Assembly: GCA_019828545.1 (NCBI GenBank)
Contig: JACVRA010000182.1
Span: forward strand, 1 to 63,587
Length of the DNA: 63,587 nt
Source of the DNA: Paracamarosporium sp. OC-R06-R3
Lineage: Eukaryota; Ascomycota; Dothideomycetes; Pleosporales; Didymosphaeriaceae
Reading direction: 5' to 3'
In this document: one piece after another, positions 10,897-23,018 of the stretch
Layout of the letters: the number at the start of each line of letters is the position of its first letter
How positions within the stretch are numbered: position 1 is the first letter of the stretch
The notes under the pieces: model-generated
Databases searched by the model: none
What the model saw: only the letters and a program-made list of their open reading frames with translations
What the model was told of the DNA's origin: nothing
Program-made: the position numbers and the translations under genes

Positions 10897-12720
10897 ATGG
10901 CTGCGTCAACTCGAGCCATCACGCCCACGCACACCGGCCCCTTCCCCGTGCCAAACCGCGCTGCCACGCCCAATTCGCACGCCGGCGCGACCTTTGGCAC
11001 CCACCTCACAAAGTCCCCGCGGGGTCTCTCGCCAAGACGCTCGCCGCAGCCGCTCACCGGCGCCGCTGCGCTCGAGGACGAACGGCGACGGCAACAGCAG
11101 CTGCTGCGTCAGTCAAGTCCCAATCCCGCGCACGCCGTCGTGCAGAGCCTCATCGGCACCGCCCAATCCGCCGTGAACAACCACAAGGACCCGCCAGCGC
11201 ACATGAACGGCCCGATAGAAAAGGCCCAGAAGGCGCTGGTCATCCCCGAGGCGGGTGGTGTGACGGGAGACAACATGCAGACGAGCCCCGTGAGCCTCTC
11301 CAGCTTCGGCTCAAACGATTCCACTAGCGCCCCGCCCGCGCCTGCCATGGAAGGCTCCACGCCCCAGATCAACATGGAAAGCGCGCCCCAGCATCAACCA
11401 CCACCCCAACCGCAACAGCACCACCAGCACATTGCACCCAACCCGAACGAGAACCCCGGTAATCGTGCCTTCACCTTCCCCGGCCCGCTGCAGCCGGAGC
11501 ACGACCCCCGCGCGCCGACACGCCAGATGAGCTTGCCTGGCTACCAAAACAGCCCAAAGTCGCCCTCGGCTAAGCGCCACAAGTGCCCGTACTGCGCGAC
11601 CGACTTCACGCGACACCACAACTTGAAGAGCCACCTTCTCACGCACAGCCAAGAGAAGCCGTACGAATGCCCCACTTGCCAGGCTCGTTTCCGGCGTCTC
11701 CACGATTTGAAGCGCCACACGAAGCTCCACACCGGAGAACGCCCCCATACGTGCCCCAAGTGCGGCCGCCGCTTCGCTCGTGGAGATGCATTGGCCCGAC
11801 ACAACAAGGGACAAGGCGGGTGCGCCGGTCGCCGGTCTAGCTTTGGAATCGACAACGATGACATGGATGGCAAGGGGGACGAAGCCATGGATGGCGTCAT
11901 GTACCACGGCGGCGAGCACGACGGCGAAGGGGAAGAAGATGACGATGGGCGGCGCGTCAGTGAGCCGGCGCGTAAGAGGCAAAACACGGGGAACTCTACG
12001 CAAGGTTCGTATCGTCAGCACTCTAGCACCTATCCGCCTCTTGCTGCAAATCGTACTCAGTACGCTGGGAACAATCTATACCCACCTGGGTCCGGTGGTC
12101 CTTCAGGCAACCAGTCGACTAACATTTCGCCCAAACTAGCTCCCGGTAGCCTTTCGAACCTGCACTACACGGCGAGTCAAGCGAACATGTTCAGCCAGGG
12201 AGGTCCCCCGATGACGGAAAGCCCCAAACCGCTTTCACCAGGGCAGCAAGACCAACACCGTCTCGGCACGCACGATGGTAGCATGGGAGGCTCGCGCTCG
12301 CCCAACATCCATCCCAACTTCCAACGCGCTCGAGGGTCGCCTTCGATGGGTATGGCACCTCCGCAGGGCAACAACGGCCCTCATCTACCTCCGCTTCCTG
12401 GGCTAGCTCCCAGCATGCTACCGAAGCAGGGCTCGCAGGGCGGCAAAAACGGCCCCAGCATGCTCCAGCATCAGCAGGTGCCAGGATCTGGTTCGCAGCC
12501 TAGCAGCGTCTCAAGTCACGGCGCAGGCAGCGGTGGCAGCATGCGTGAAGTCATGGGCAACCAGGGAATCGACATGTGGCAATATGTGCGGGACATGGAA
12601 GCCCGCATGGCGAAGATGGCACAAGAGCATGAGTCCAAGATGACTACGCTGCAGACTGAAGTTACCACTCTCCGGGCCCAGCTTGCCCAACAACACGCAC
12701 ACAACACGCAGCAACAGTAG
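10897..12720 (+). CDS. C2H2 zinc-finger transcription factor (607 aa)
   Basis: A single-exon gene with ATG at 10897. The N-terminal 220 residues are rich in Pro, Ser, Gln and Thr. Three zinc fingers follow at about 229-310: CPYC...HLLTH, CPTC...HTKLH and CPKC...H, with TGERPH-type linkers; the third ends in a Cys-containing GQGGC segment. Next come an acidic stretch and a basic PARKRQ segment, then a long low-complexity tail. The last 50 residues are a likely coiled coil (RDMEARMAKMAQEHES). This layout resembles fungal regulators often labelled Azf1-like, but that label is from general knowledge and no function is implied. The gene lies outside the ETP block and lacks its promoter motif. It is probably a conserved regulator of growth or development. 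Confidence 0.88.
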   Translation: MAASTRAITPTHTGPFPVPNRAATPNSHAGATFGTHLTKSPRGLSPRRSPQPLTGAAALEDERRRQQQLLRQSSPNPAHAVVQSLIGTAQSAVNNHKDPPAHMNGPIEKAQKALVIPEAGGVTGDNMQTSPVSLSSFGSNDSTSAPPAPAMEGSTPQINMESAPQHQPPPQPQQHHQHIAPNPNENPGNRAFTFPGPLQPEHDPRAPTRQMSLPGYQNSPKSPSAKRHKCPYCATDFTRHHNLKSHLLTHSQEKPYECPTCQARFRRLHDLKRHTKLHTGERPHTCPKCGRRFARGDALARHNKGQGGCAGRRSSFGIDNDDMDGKGDEAMDGVMYHGGEHDGEGEEDDDGRRVSEPARKRQNTGNSTQGSYRQHSSTYPPLAANRTQYAGNNLYPPGSGGPSGNQSTNISPKLAPGSLSNLHYTASQANMFSQGGPPMTESPKPLSPGQQDQHRLGTHDGSMGGSRSPNIHPNFQRARGSPSMGMAPPQGNNGPHLPPLPGLAPSMLPKQGSQGGKNGPSMLQHQQVPGSGSQPSSVSSHGAGSGGSMREVMGNQGIDMWQYVRDMEARMAKMAQEHESKMTTLQTEVTTLRAQLAQQHAHNTQQQ

Positions 12721-14362
12721 GATCAATTGCGTGATACCCTTGTCCGAAATCGATTGGCGCGTAATTACGATTGTATCAGTACGAACACCTCGCGATAACA
12801 GGCATCCATATCACGCACCAAAAAGCTACTTGGGCGATTCATTTCAGCGATAGGCGTCGGGAGGTGTCTTGTTCGGCACGAAAGAAGCTTCGTCAACTTC
12901 ATGGAGTTGGGGGTATCTGGCACGATACCGGTTCAGACGGGTTTTGGGTGATTTCAAACAGCCTCCTTCGCGGCCTCGGTACGGCAACAAGAATAGGTAG
13001 ACCTGGATCGAACCATCGATGAGCCCTGCCGTATGCTACCGGCACTCGTACACTGGAAACGAGTTTTTTGTGGTGGTGTTAGGCTGGTCATCTGGTTTAC
13101 GATCTCACCCCTTGTATTTTTAGCGTCACTTTTCTGCGTTTTTTTGGGTTGGAAGGGATAGGGTCTGGCGTGAGACGTCGACGAGCATGTACAGACTAGC
13201 TCGGAGCGTCCTCTGCCGGCGATTTGCTAGATTGATGATGGGTTTTAGGATTGCTAAGTTTCTTTTGGGTGATACCTTATGGGGGGGCAATGGAAGATAG
13301 GGTGGCAACGGTATATGGTTGGTGTACGTATGAATGGGATAACTGCCGTCAGCCTCATTCGATCTATCTCTAATCAAAACTATTTCTTTCCGCAGTCGAT
13401 GCTTAGCCCATTTGTACATGGAGGGTGTTTGAGACGTGGTTCGCCGACAAAGAAAAGGTGGGCGCAAGTGCAGAAGCCACAGGGGCTCTCTCAGCGAATC
13501 GATACCCCGCCATCCCACCAAATCTCCGACAGCAAAGCTGTTGTGCAACGCGGGCCATTGGTTCTTGACAATGCCATGTCGAGCTCTACTGCATCGAGCT
13601 CTGTATTCCAATGCCGGTTCAAAGCGAGCGAAATTACCGCGTCATGGTCGCAACGGCTTGGACGCTCAGCTCGCGCTGTACCCCGGTCTCGTCTCCGCAG
13701 ACGCGCCGTAACATGGCAGCCCATCCTTGACAACAACCGAAGGTAAACAGGCCGTGCCCAAGCTGGCAGCTCCCTCCACGGACATCACCAGCGTCACCGG
13801 CATACCGACGTCCCCACCGCCATTCGTCCAGACGTCTTGGTGTTGACGTCGCTTCTGACGAGTGAAACGCCTGGTTGCCGCCGCCATCTTTGTTGTCGTA
13901 AACACCGCCGTACCTTGGAACCGCCGCACCCTCAGCAAAGCAGCTCTTTGTCTGGGTAGAAACGCTTTGGCCGCGATCTAGCTCACTTGCCCACCGACTG
14001 GCCCTGTAGGCGCAGCTTTCTTTTCTCTTTCGGCAGGGTGAGCGAGTACATTCGTGGAATGCAATTGCCGCCGAGGGCGCTTGCTAACTTTCACTCCAGC
14101 GACACCCTCGCCGCTGTTTCACGGTTTGCCCTCCCGCAGACAAACACGCGCCTTCGTCTGCCCGGTCGCATATACGGTTGAAGCTGTCCCCAACCGTGTC
14201 GCCTGTTCTCCCGTTGCGGCTTCGCCTGCCCCGCATACACCGACCTTTCCTCTCGACACGAATCGCACCCTGCCACCGCCCTCTCCGCAAGCGCGCAGAC
14301 ACATACACTTTTGGGTTGGCTCTCGCTGGGATCTGTGCAGTCGCTGAGGATCTGGGAGAAAT
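12721..14362. other. Intergenic region upstream of the kinase
   Basis: 1.6 kb holding the 3' flank of the C2H2 gene and the promoter/leader of the kinase. Open frames on both strands here lack recognisable protein features. I see no repeat or RNA gene. Confidence 0.5.
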
Positions 14363-16750
14363 ATGGCCGAGGCGTTTACGGTGAGCGGTTCGGTGGACCC
14401 CACGACGCTGTACACGAAACAGCAATGCATAGGTAGGCGGACGTGCAGGATGCGCTGCTGGGGCCACGCTGACGACACGTAGGCGGAGGCAGCTTCGGGA
14501 AAGTATACAAAGGGTATGTGCGGCGCAACCATGGTGCTCGTATACCTCGCTGATCTCCCGCAGGATCGACCGACGGACCGGCCAGCTTGTTGCGATCAAG
14601 ATCATCGACGTCGAGAATGCCGAAGATGAGGTCGACGATATCATCAGCGAGATTTCTATCCTCTCCAATATGCACTCGCCGTATGTCACCAAGTATTATG
14701 GTTCGTATCTGCATAATACCGAGCTCTGGATTGTTATGGAGTTTTGCTCGGGTGGGAGCTGCGCCGACTTGATGAGGCCTGGTTCTATTGATGAGAGCGA
14801 GATTGCGGTTATACTTAAGGAACTGCTTATGGGGCTTTGCTATCTGCATGAGGATAATAAGCTGCATCGGGATATCAAGGGCGAGTCAGACTATTCGATG
14901 TTGGGGACGATGCTAATGAGTATGCAGCTGCGAATATCCTCGTTGGTTCCAACGGACAGGTCAAACTGGCTGATTTCGGCGTCTCAGGGCAGCTCTCAGC
15001 GACAATGACGAAGAAGAACACATTCGTTGGTACCCCGTTCTGGATGGCCCCGGAAGTGATCAAGCAGTCTGGATACGACCACAAAGCCGACATCTGGTCG
15101 CTGGGCATCACCGCACTCGAACTCGCACAGGGCGAACCTCCATATGCAGACATACATCCTATGAAGGTACTTTTCCTGATCCCAAAGAACCCGTCGCCGC
15201 AGTTGTCCGGAAACTTTACTCCGCAATTCAAAGAGTTTGTGAATCTCTGCCTGAGGAAGGACCCCAAAGAGCGACCGTCGGCAAAGCAGCTGCTTCAATC
15301 GGGCTTTATCCGGAAAGCGGGAAAGCCGTCAAAGTTGCAGGAGCTCATCTTCCGTCACCAAGAATACCAGGCTCGTCATCCTAAGCAGGCTGATTCGGAA
15401 GATGAAGACACGCCTCAGAAAAGGAGGGAGCCCGTCAATGAAGAGCTGTGGGATTTCGGTACTGTCCGTCCTATCAACAACCAGAGGGGCAACGTGTTAA
15501 AGCCCATGAACGAGTCCGGTGCGAACGCTAGGCAGGCTTCGCCCCAAAGAAAACCTCTCCAAGGTCAGCGAGGTGCCTATGGAGACGAGAACTACTACGG
15601 AGATGATACTGTCCGACCGAGTCCGCCGCCATCTCCAACGAAGCGTCTAGCAAAGCTTGATATTCCAACTTCACCGATGAACTCGTTGAAGACTGCTGCA
15701 CGGATTCCCTTGCCGCCGTCTCCAGAGAAAAGGTCGATCCCGCCACTCCCGCCGCCGACGGCACAAGAAGCACGCAAATCACCAGTGCCTGCAGTGTTCT
15801 CGCCGCATCCTCTGAGCCGGGGACTCGTCACACCCACGAAACAACCTGCCCAGCCTCGACGACAAACACCGCTTGCTCGAGACTACGACGAATACCTACA
15901 GCGCTCGATCGCAGAAGACATGGCTGGCATGGAGATGACACCACAGCGAGATCCGACACCACCGCGCGTTTCTGTACTCCCACAAATGACGATCCCAGAG
16001 ATTCCACCTTATCGGGGCGGCCAGTCGCAATCACCAAGGAACGCCGCATCCGCGAGCCAACCTCAGCCACCGAGCCCGGTGCAGAACCAAAATCAGAACC
16101 CGCGGCCGTCTCAGGCTCAGAAGCCACTCCCTCCGCTCTCAGGTCAACAGCCACTCCCACAGCTCACAAACCAGAAGCCCACAGCGCCATCACAGCAATC
16201 GTCCACCTCGACATCACCCTCTCGACCAGGCTCATCATCATCCTACGACCCCTTCGGCGGCCCCCTAGTAACCGACTGGAACAAACTAACCGGCGCACAT
16301 ACGCCCTCACACCCTCTCCCCGCCACGCCCCTCGCGCCCAAACCCTCCCCCCTCTCCCGCAACTCCTTCGGCCGCCCCAAGCCCCAACCCCCCGCGTCTC
16401 CCTCCTCCCCCTCGTCTTCCTCCACCGCCCCCGAAATCACCGCCCTCTCAGGGGTCGTCCTCCCCGCGCTCGAAGCAGCCCTCTCCCGCCGCACATACCA
16501 CCTCTCTCTCAAAAACAAACAGGAGGCCGCGCTCGCGCCGCGCGATTTGCACGCTTTCGTCGAGCAGAAAAAGAGGAGGGGGGAATGTCATGAGCATGTT
16601 AAGAGGTTGGTTGGGGAGCTTAAGAAGGCGTTTCGGGAGTTGGATGAGTGGGATTGTCGCGGGGGGGTGGGGATGGGGGGCGAGGTTGAGGGGTTCCTAG
16701 AGGGGTTTCTCGAGGAGGTTTTGGTTAGGGTTGAACCTGCTGATGATTGA
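14363..16750 (+). CDS. Ste20/germinal-centre-type protein kinase (746 aa)
   Basis: Exons 14363-14432, 14483-14513, 14564-14880 and 14928-16750 join in frame to 747 codons. The kinase domain is N-terminal (about 17-270): the Gly-rich loop IGGGSFGKV is split by intron 1, the lysine is in VAIKII, the catalytic loop HRDIK-AAN spans intron 3, and [12 protein letters not shown] and [11 protein letters not shown] follow. This is the pattern of GCK-type kinases (Sid1/Kic1/Nak1/Mst3 group), which act in septation and polarity signalling. The rest (about 300-670) is a Pro/Ser/Gln-rich linker. The last 90 residues are helical, with a conserved-looking [20 protein letters not shown] segment. Intron 3 (14881-14927) begins with GC instead of GT. 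The gene appears to be a core gene to the left of the metabolite cluster. Confidence 0.93.
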
Positions 16751-18806
16751 ATTGAGCGTGTTGATGATTAGGGGTTAGGGGGTGGGAGAAGGGGAAGAGG
16801 AGAGGGGAAGAAGGGAGAATAGAGGGGTGGGGAGTTTAAGGTTGGGTTGGGATTGGGATTGCTTTTTTTTTTTTTTTGCGTTGGCAATGGCAAGGAATGA
16901 GCGTGGTGTTTGTGGCGTTTTATATCTTATGTCGATGGGATATGATACATTTTACCTCTCTCTTTCTCTCCGTCTCTTTGTGCAGGCTTATGCAGGCTTA
17001 TGCAGGCTTGTCATGTACCTCGTCTCGTTTTCGTATGCACGTATGCACGTATGTTTGTGTGTGTGTGTGTATTAGATATGCAGTCTTGTGAATTCTGAAC
17101 TCAACTCGTGTGTACTGAGTGGGATGTCACCTCACCGGATCTTCAAGCCCGGATGTAGATGTTTCGGCGAGTGAGTGTACGCGGGGTTAGGTTGGGTGGA
17201 AGGAGGGTGTGCGTGTGGCAATGCGTATCTTCTTCTCTTCTTCTTGGTGTATGCGGTAGGTAGGTAGGTCAGGTTAAGAAGGGTTAGGTAGGAAGGGCAG
17301 GGCATATATTACATTACATTACATTACGCACATCTTCTTTCTCTGTTATCTAGGAAATAAATCTAGGAAGGAAAATATGGAGATAAAGGATAAAGAGGGA
17401 ATGGGAATGAGAGACGAGAAATGAGAAATGAGGTTGGTGGATAGAATGGGCTTATTGGTTTGCGATGTGAATGCGGTGGATTGGATAAGACTGTATTGCG
17501 GTGGAAGCAGGTGAGTGCAGTGCTGGGAAGGTGGAGGGATGTGAATTTTATAAAGCTGGGTGATTGAAACGAGCAAGAATTAGTACAAAACAGAGTATGT
17601 TCGTTTTTGATGGTTATCTTTGATGTCAGGCCCGGGTTTGGATTAGGTACGTTTTCTGTTATCTTGTTCTGTTCTGTGGGTTTGAGTTTGGATAACTGGC
17701 TGGTGAGGTGGAATTTGGGACTGAGATTACAAAATGGTTGATGTGTGATGCGGAAGATGGATTTGAAGAGGAAGGAAGTGTAATTCGCGACTGAAGAGGT
17801 GTGATGTTAAATTGGTATGGTTAAGAGTAAGAGGTAAGAGGTGTGCGGTTGCGAGGAAGGGTTTGAGTACACTTCTGAGCGTCACAGCAAAATGGTGGAG
17901 AGGGATTGTATGTGTGATTTAGATAGGTGGTTTGATTAGACTAGGGGGTGGAGGTGTTGGATGAGTATGTCTGGGGATGAGTTTGGGTTTGGGTTTGGCT
18001 GTGTTGCGAATTCTATCAGATTGGAGTTGGAAAATTAGAAGCAGTGGGTATGATATAGAGTAAATGAGGATATAAGAAAAAGTAGATACAGGTTTGATTT
18101 AGGCCTCTGGATGTAATGCGAGGAATAGGTGGCGAAACGGAGGTGTGGGTAGGTCTAGTGGTGAAATCAATGGTGGGAGAGACACAGCTGTATGCGGGAC
18201 GGGTAGTAGGAGGTTGTGGATGTTGCTAAAGGGATCGACACCTTATTCGGATAGGCTGCAAAGGTCTGATTTTTATTGTTTTGATACCATAAATTGAAGG
18301 TGCTTCTTCGAGCATGGTAAAAATGTTGCGCGGAGCTAAATCGTCAAATATGGAGTCACCCATCATCCTTACACGCGTTCCGGCCATAGGACTCCATTTT
18401 CAGACAGAGCATCACACTACGTGAGTCTAGAATGGGATTTCGCTTCACGATCCACCCAGCCCAGTAAGGCTGGGCTTGTGGTGTACGCCATACGGGCAGG
18501 CCGGGCCAATAGGTCTCTTCGCTAACCGAAGCTAAGATGGTCGATGGGTCGAATACGCAAGCGAACTTTTCTATCCCTAACATACACCAACGCTTCTCGT
18601 AAACGGTACTGGCGAAGCCGAATTGATGCAGCGTTCAGCTCGAGGACGCGAATGTGTCGGAACGGCCGGTTGTCATGAGGTACTTGTTTCGGTGGCATAT
18701 AGATGGATCAGATATATCTAGGAAATCTTTCTCTCTGTTGAAAACATCATCTTCTTTGCCACGTTATATTTTCGTTATTTCGACGCTCCAATAAAATATC
18801 ACCGCC
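16751..18806. other. 2-kb gene-free region with short repeats
   Basis: The 3' flank of the kinase followed by G-rich low-complexity DNA. Visible are short tandem runs: GCAGGCTTAT x3 near 16983, CGTATGCA near 17034, GGTAGGTAGGTA near 17258 and ACATT x4 near 17309. A minus-strand frame at 18356-18583 looks slightly protein-like but has no partner exon, so I do not call it. Confidence 0.5.
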
Positions 18807-19402
18807 ATGGGCTACGTAGACAGCTCTAGAAACATCACGCTCACAAAGGATGGCAAGCATCTCTGGCTCTCAGCCGAGTGCAGGAAAATCAACGGCCAAT
18901 ATCGAACCTCAAGAATCGACCTCAACCTTTGCATCGGCCCGTCTTCCTCCAGCGACGGCCTGATGGCGCTCAACGGCTGGAAAGCCGTCACCCTGACCGA
19001 AGGCGGCGGTAAAGGAAATGGCAACGATATGCGCGGCTGGCAGATTGGCGACGGAGGCCGCAAGTTCTGGGTCGAAAAAGAAGTCAGGCAAGGCCTTGAG
19101 GGCATCTTGCCGTGGAACTGGTGGGCGGAGCAGAAGTGGGCTTGGCAGGAATTCCCGCTTGATACTCACTTGAATAATGTGAATGGAACGCTGGAGTTTT
19201 GGGCCGAGAAATATGTGAGTCTGCTGCACACCTTTTTCCTTCTGGACTTGAAGAGCTGAGACGTGATTCGCAGAAACCCATGTTTTCAGATGAGGTTCAC
19301 GAGGCGCAGTGCCCGGCATCGGGTCTAATTCAGACCTCATTCTTATCCGGCATCTCACCGCTGTTGATTCACAGCCCTTCCGGATACCTTCCGGAGGGGT
19401 GA
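18807..19402 (+). CDS. CVNH-type (cyanovirin-N-like) lectin
   Basis: ATG at 18807. The first exon, to 19214, encodes about 136 residues with the CVNH pattern: an N-terminal strand, LWLSAECRKINGQYRTS, then DLNLCIG, and the closing HLNNVNGTLEFW. Fungal CVNH proteins bind mannose-type glycans and are usually small and cytosolic or secreted; I see no signal peptide. A donor GTGAGT at 19215 and acceptor CGCAG at 19273 would add 43 residues and end at 19402. Reading through instead gives a stop at 19259. Neither choice affects the domain. It has no YCGGN3CCGR site upstream and is probably the last gene left of the ETP block. Confidence 0.75.
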
Positions 19403-20111
19403 ATTAGGGAATTGGAAATTCTTAAGAATTCTAGCGCCGGATAGGGTTCGGATCCGCGACTAGTGGCGCTCTTCTTCTTATTCTAGCCATATTTTCCCTA
19501 AATCCTACGAACAATTTTGGTTATGTATTGGCTATCTTACACCGTTGACATAATCTTGGTTTTTCGCTATCTCTCTAGCATGATTTTCTATATAGCTGTA
19601 TCTTCTGTTTGAACTAGATTTAGCAGCTTTTTACTATCCTTTTGTACGAGGCCTATAGGTAGTCAATATACTTGAGCAATCCATGTGTTGAGGCAGGTAC
19701 ACCCGATAGGGTGGTGGCTGCCAAGCCACCTAGGCTTGTTTATCTAGCTCTCTTCCGGTACTCATGAACAATCAATCTTACATCACACTTCTACAAATCA
19801 TCACCATGTAGCCCACGCACTCCCATATGCCTCTGAACGGTTTCGGACTCAAACCAGTATACTGATTCCACCTGTGCCGATACACTAGCCTAAGCACCGA
19901 CAGCGACAGAAACTAGGCCGCCGAGGAGATAGCATTAAGCGGGGTCCCGGACGTCTATTGGTTGCTGTCACATGTTTTTAGCACGAAACTCGGCGCCCGG
20001 GCGGTGCATTTGGAGGTTTCAGTTTATTAGCTAAATAAGACACTGCATCTTCTATCCGAAGACGTAAAAAAGGCAAGTTTCCGAGAGATCGTGCATCGTC
20101 AAACCTTCATC
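19403..20111. other. AT-rich intergenic region, possible transposon relic
   Basis: 700 bases of AT-rich DNA with no gene. Near 19432-19470 there is AGCGCC...GGCGCT around GGGTTCGGATCC, which resembles a pol III B-box but has no convincing A-box or cloverleaf. The last 120 bases are the promoter of the glutathione transferase gene. Confidence 0.4.
19990..20000. promoter_or_regulatory. YCGGN3CCGR site (TCGGCGCCCGG)
   Basis: Lies 112 bases upstream of the GST start. It is the leftmost copy of the cluster motif and marks the probable left border of the regulon. Confidence 0.6.
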
Positions 20112-20975
20112 ATGAGTTCAAATAACGAGGTAGTACAGGGGGACCCAAAGTACGACGGTCGCGTGATCCTCTACATTATCAAAGGTACATTAGTCTAGCA
20201 ACGCTTGCAACGGTTTTAGAGTATTTACGCTTGAATAGCGGACCAAACAAGTTACATCAACTACATCAAGCCGTTGATCCTGGCAGCAGAACTCGGTTGT
20301 CCGCATGTAATTTCCGTCATTGATACCAAAGATGAATGGTACTACAAGATTCATCCGGAACGCTACGTTCCGGCCTTGAGGGACCAGGACCCAGAGACCC
20401 ATCAACAGGTCGTTGTCTTCGAAAGCACAGCATGCTTGCAATACCTGGCTGACCGGTTCGACACCGATGGACAATGGGCGGGACGAACATGTTGGGAGAA
20501 GGCAGCTGTCCTGAGCTGGACTGCTTATCAGACTGCAGGGCTTGGTGCGACTGCCAAGTACTGGCTGTATTTCCTAAAAGGATACCCGAGTCGAGACAAA
20601 CCAGATCCACCTGTGAACGTTGTCCAAAAGTATGTTATTGTCCTTTTCCTATTGATGGAACACGGGCTTCTGTTATTACTGTCCTTTTGCTATTGATGGT
20701 ACACATGCTTATATTATAGGCTTCACCAAAACGTGCTGAAACAATGGGATATCATGGAAGCCCGTTTACAGAGACCAGGGCAAGACTATGTAGCACTGCC
20801 TGATCGTCCTACCATTGCCGATTTGTCCTATTTTCCTTTTGCCATGCCGTGGATGTTCAAGTTCTTAGGCGTTGATGTCGAGGATTGGCCGAATATTCGA
20901 GCCTGGGGAGAAAGGATGCTGGAGCGGCCAGCGGTGCAGACTGTTTTGAACAAGGGCCCAACATATGGACACTAG
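20112..20975 (+). CDS. gliG-like: Glutathione S-transferase, GliG-type (239 aa)
   Basis: Exons 20112-20184, 20239-20629 and 20720-20975 give 240 codons in frame. The N-terminal thioredoxin-like half has the VPAL...FESTACLQYLADRF segment typical of GST glutathione sites (VPAL with cis-Pro, then an E-S pair). The C-terminal half is all-helical, with PTIADLSYFPFAMPWM, the usual N-capping/ID motif region. In ETP pathways GliG adds glutathione to an activated diketopiperazine, installing sulfur. The placement next to a P450 and within the motif-bearing block supports that role. The second intron contains a 33-base direct duplication. A general detoxification GST is the alternative. Confidence 0.85.
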
Positions 20976-21314
20976 ATTGTATTTTCTATCAAAGCTAAAG
21001 CTGCAGTGCAATATCTTTTAGGCTATAACTAGAGCTATCTGTACGATTTTGCTTAACGCCGTGACAGATATTGTCGTCCGCAATTATTCTCATTGGCTAG
21101 AATCAAACATCCTCGAATGCATGATGATGACAAGCATGAATTAGACGGTGTATCGGCGTGCGGGTGGCAAAAGCAACTCTCAAATCGACCGGCAACCGAC
21201 ATTTCGGGTCACTGTTAGCCGCATGGGCCATACCAGGTTGGACCGGTAAAAATCATCGTGAGACGTGCATACGCTCCCGGACTCTATCTTTCTACTGTAA
21301 CTTTTCATATGGCC
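20976..21314. promoter_or_regulatory. Promoter region of P450-1
   Basis: Holds the 3' flank of the GST gene and the promoter of the P450, including a YCGGN3CCGR site. No gene is seen. Confidence 0.5.
21189..21199. promoter_or_regulatory. YCGGN3CCGR site (CCGGCAACCGA)
   Basis: Upstream of P450-1 by 116 bases. The same 11-mer occurs before the NRPS at 59926-59936. Confidence 0.62.
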
Positions 21315-22963
21315 ATGTCTGGAATCTCCAATGCAGATTCACTGTTATGTGTACTGTCGGTGGCCGTATTGCTCCTCGTGTACAGTAGAATTCGGCGACG
21401 TTTGAACCCCATTCTGAAAATTTTCTCGTCCTTCGCTATCAACGTCTGTCCCCAAACGCGCAAGACAATCGCATCACTAACGCTTTAGTAGCAATGGCTA
21501 TTGTTTCGACATCATATAGTGTTGCTCGACGAAGGATCCAAAAAATCCATTCCTACAGTCCCATGGCAATTTCCCAATGGGCAGGGAGATGTAGAAAAGT
21601 TCCTCCACGGCCAGGAGAACAGCATGAAATGGGAGGCTTTGTATGGTCCGATCTACCGGATCTGGTCAGGCACGACACCTGAGATGTGCGTTGGTACACC
21701 AAGAAAAATAAACACTACATCATTTCCCATATTGACGGGAAACATAGCGTACTCACCCGCCCCGAGGACATCCAGACTGTCTTTAAAGACTCAGACAAAC
21801 ATATCAAAGCGAAGAATAACAGCTCTGGCTACTTCATGAGTCAACTACTCGGCCGCTGCGTGGGACTCATCAGCCAATACGAGTGGAAGCGCGTACGCAC
21901 GTTCTGCGAACCTGCATTTCTCCGCTCGCAGTCCAAGTCGCAAATCGCCATCGCCGAGGCGCGTACAGCCCAGCACTTCCAAACACTCTTGCACACGTCT
22001 ACGCTAGCTCAAGGCATCATTGATCCAGCGAAGGACCTCAAGATGCTGCCCTTTTGGGTCATCGCGGAAATCATCTACGGTGCGCTTTCGCCTAGTGAGG
22101 AGGAGGAGCTAGCCGACTTGTCGAGGCAGCGTGAACATCTATACACGTACGTCATCAAAGGAGGTATGTCCCGCTACGCCTGGTCCAAATACATACCGTT
22201 TCTCCCTTCGAACCGCGAACTCGCCGCTTTCCAGTCCCGCTGGACCGCTTTTAATCAGCTGACATACGACGCCGCACTCGCATCCAAAAAAGATATACCT
22301 CTGATCCCCATGTACCAGCGCATGCTATCGGGAGACATGTCTAGGCCCGAGCTTCTTCAGACCCTTGACGAAATGCTCTTCACTAACCTTGACGTCACGC
22401 TCGGCGGCATATCCTGGAACCTTGTGTTTCTAGCTGCGTACCCTGCGGTGCAATCGAAGCTGCGCGAAGAAGTCTTGAACCATATTCAACAAGGCAGCGA
22501 CGAGATGAACGAGTACATTCTGAAATCGCAAACGTTTCTAGCCGCGTGCATATCCGAGTCCGCCCGCCTGAAGCCGCTCGCTGCATTTTCCGTCGCCCAA
22601 GCGGCGCCCACCGATCGTGTAGTATGCGGATACCGTGTTCCCGCTCACACAAACTTCATCGTTGACTCGTACGCACTGAACCAGCGACATCTTTTCTGGG
22701 GCTCAGACTCATCGACCTACCGTCCAGAAAGGTTTTTGGAGAGAGCCCCGCAGGAGTTTCGGTACCAGTACTGGCGTTTTGGGTTCGGCCCACGGCAATG
22801 TCTGGGCAAGTGGGTTGCGGATGTGATACTCAGGGTACTGTTGGTACACTTAGTGAAGGGATATGAATTGAGTCTGTTAGATAAGGGTCAGGGGTGGGAG
22901 AGGGATCGGGAGGTTTGGATTAGCCATCCTGTGGGGCAGATCGTGTGCACGAAGCGGGAATGA
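21315..22963 (+). CDS. Cytochrome P450 (P450-1, 483 aa)
   Basis: Exons 21315-21384, 21520-21685 and 21748-22963 sum to 484 codons. An N-terminal membrane anchor (SLLCVLSVAVLLLVY) is followed by the proline hinge IPTVPWQFP. The I-helix reads TNLDVTLGG, the K-helix ExxR is ESAR, and the heme loop is FGFGPRQCLG with the cysteine ligand. The enzyme should sit on the ER membrane and oxidise the pathway intermediate. In ETP clusters GliC-type P450s oxidise the diketopiperazine before glutathione addition; its position beside the GST makes this the best candidate, though I cannot assign the exact step from sequence alone. The first donor (GTAGAA) is weak, so the N-terminus is the least sure part. 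Confidence 0.88.
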
Positions 22964-23018
22964 TATGCATGGTATGATTGGTTGGTAATGAATGGAAAAG
23001 AGACCTGTATGAACTGAG

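Noticed and set aside
16765..16790. Telomere-like TTAGGG units
   Set aside because: Only one or two irregular units after the kinase stop codon, within G-rich DNA.
19430..19475. tRNA or SINE suggested by GGGTTCGGATCC
   Set aside because: No A-box, cloverleaf or second copy could be seen.
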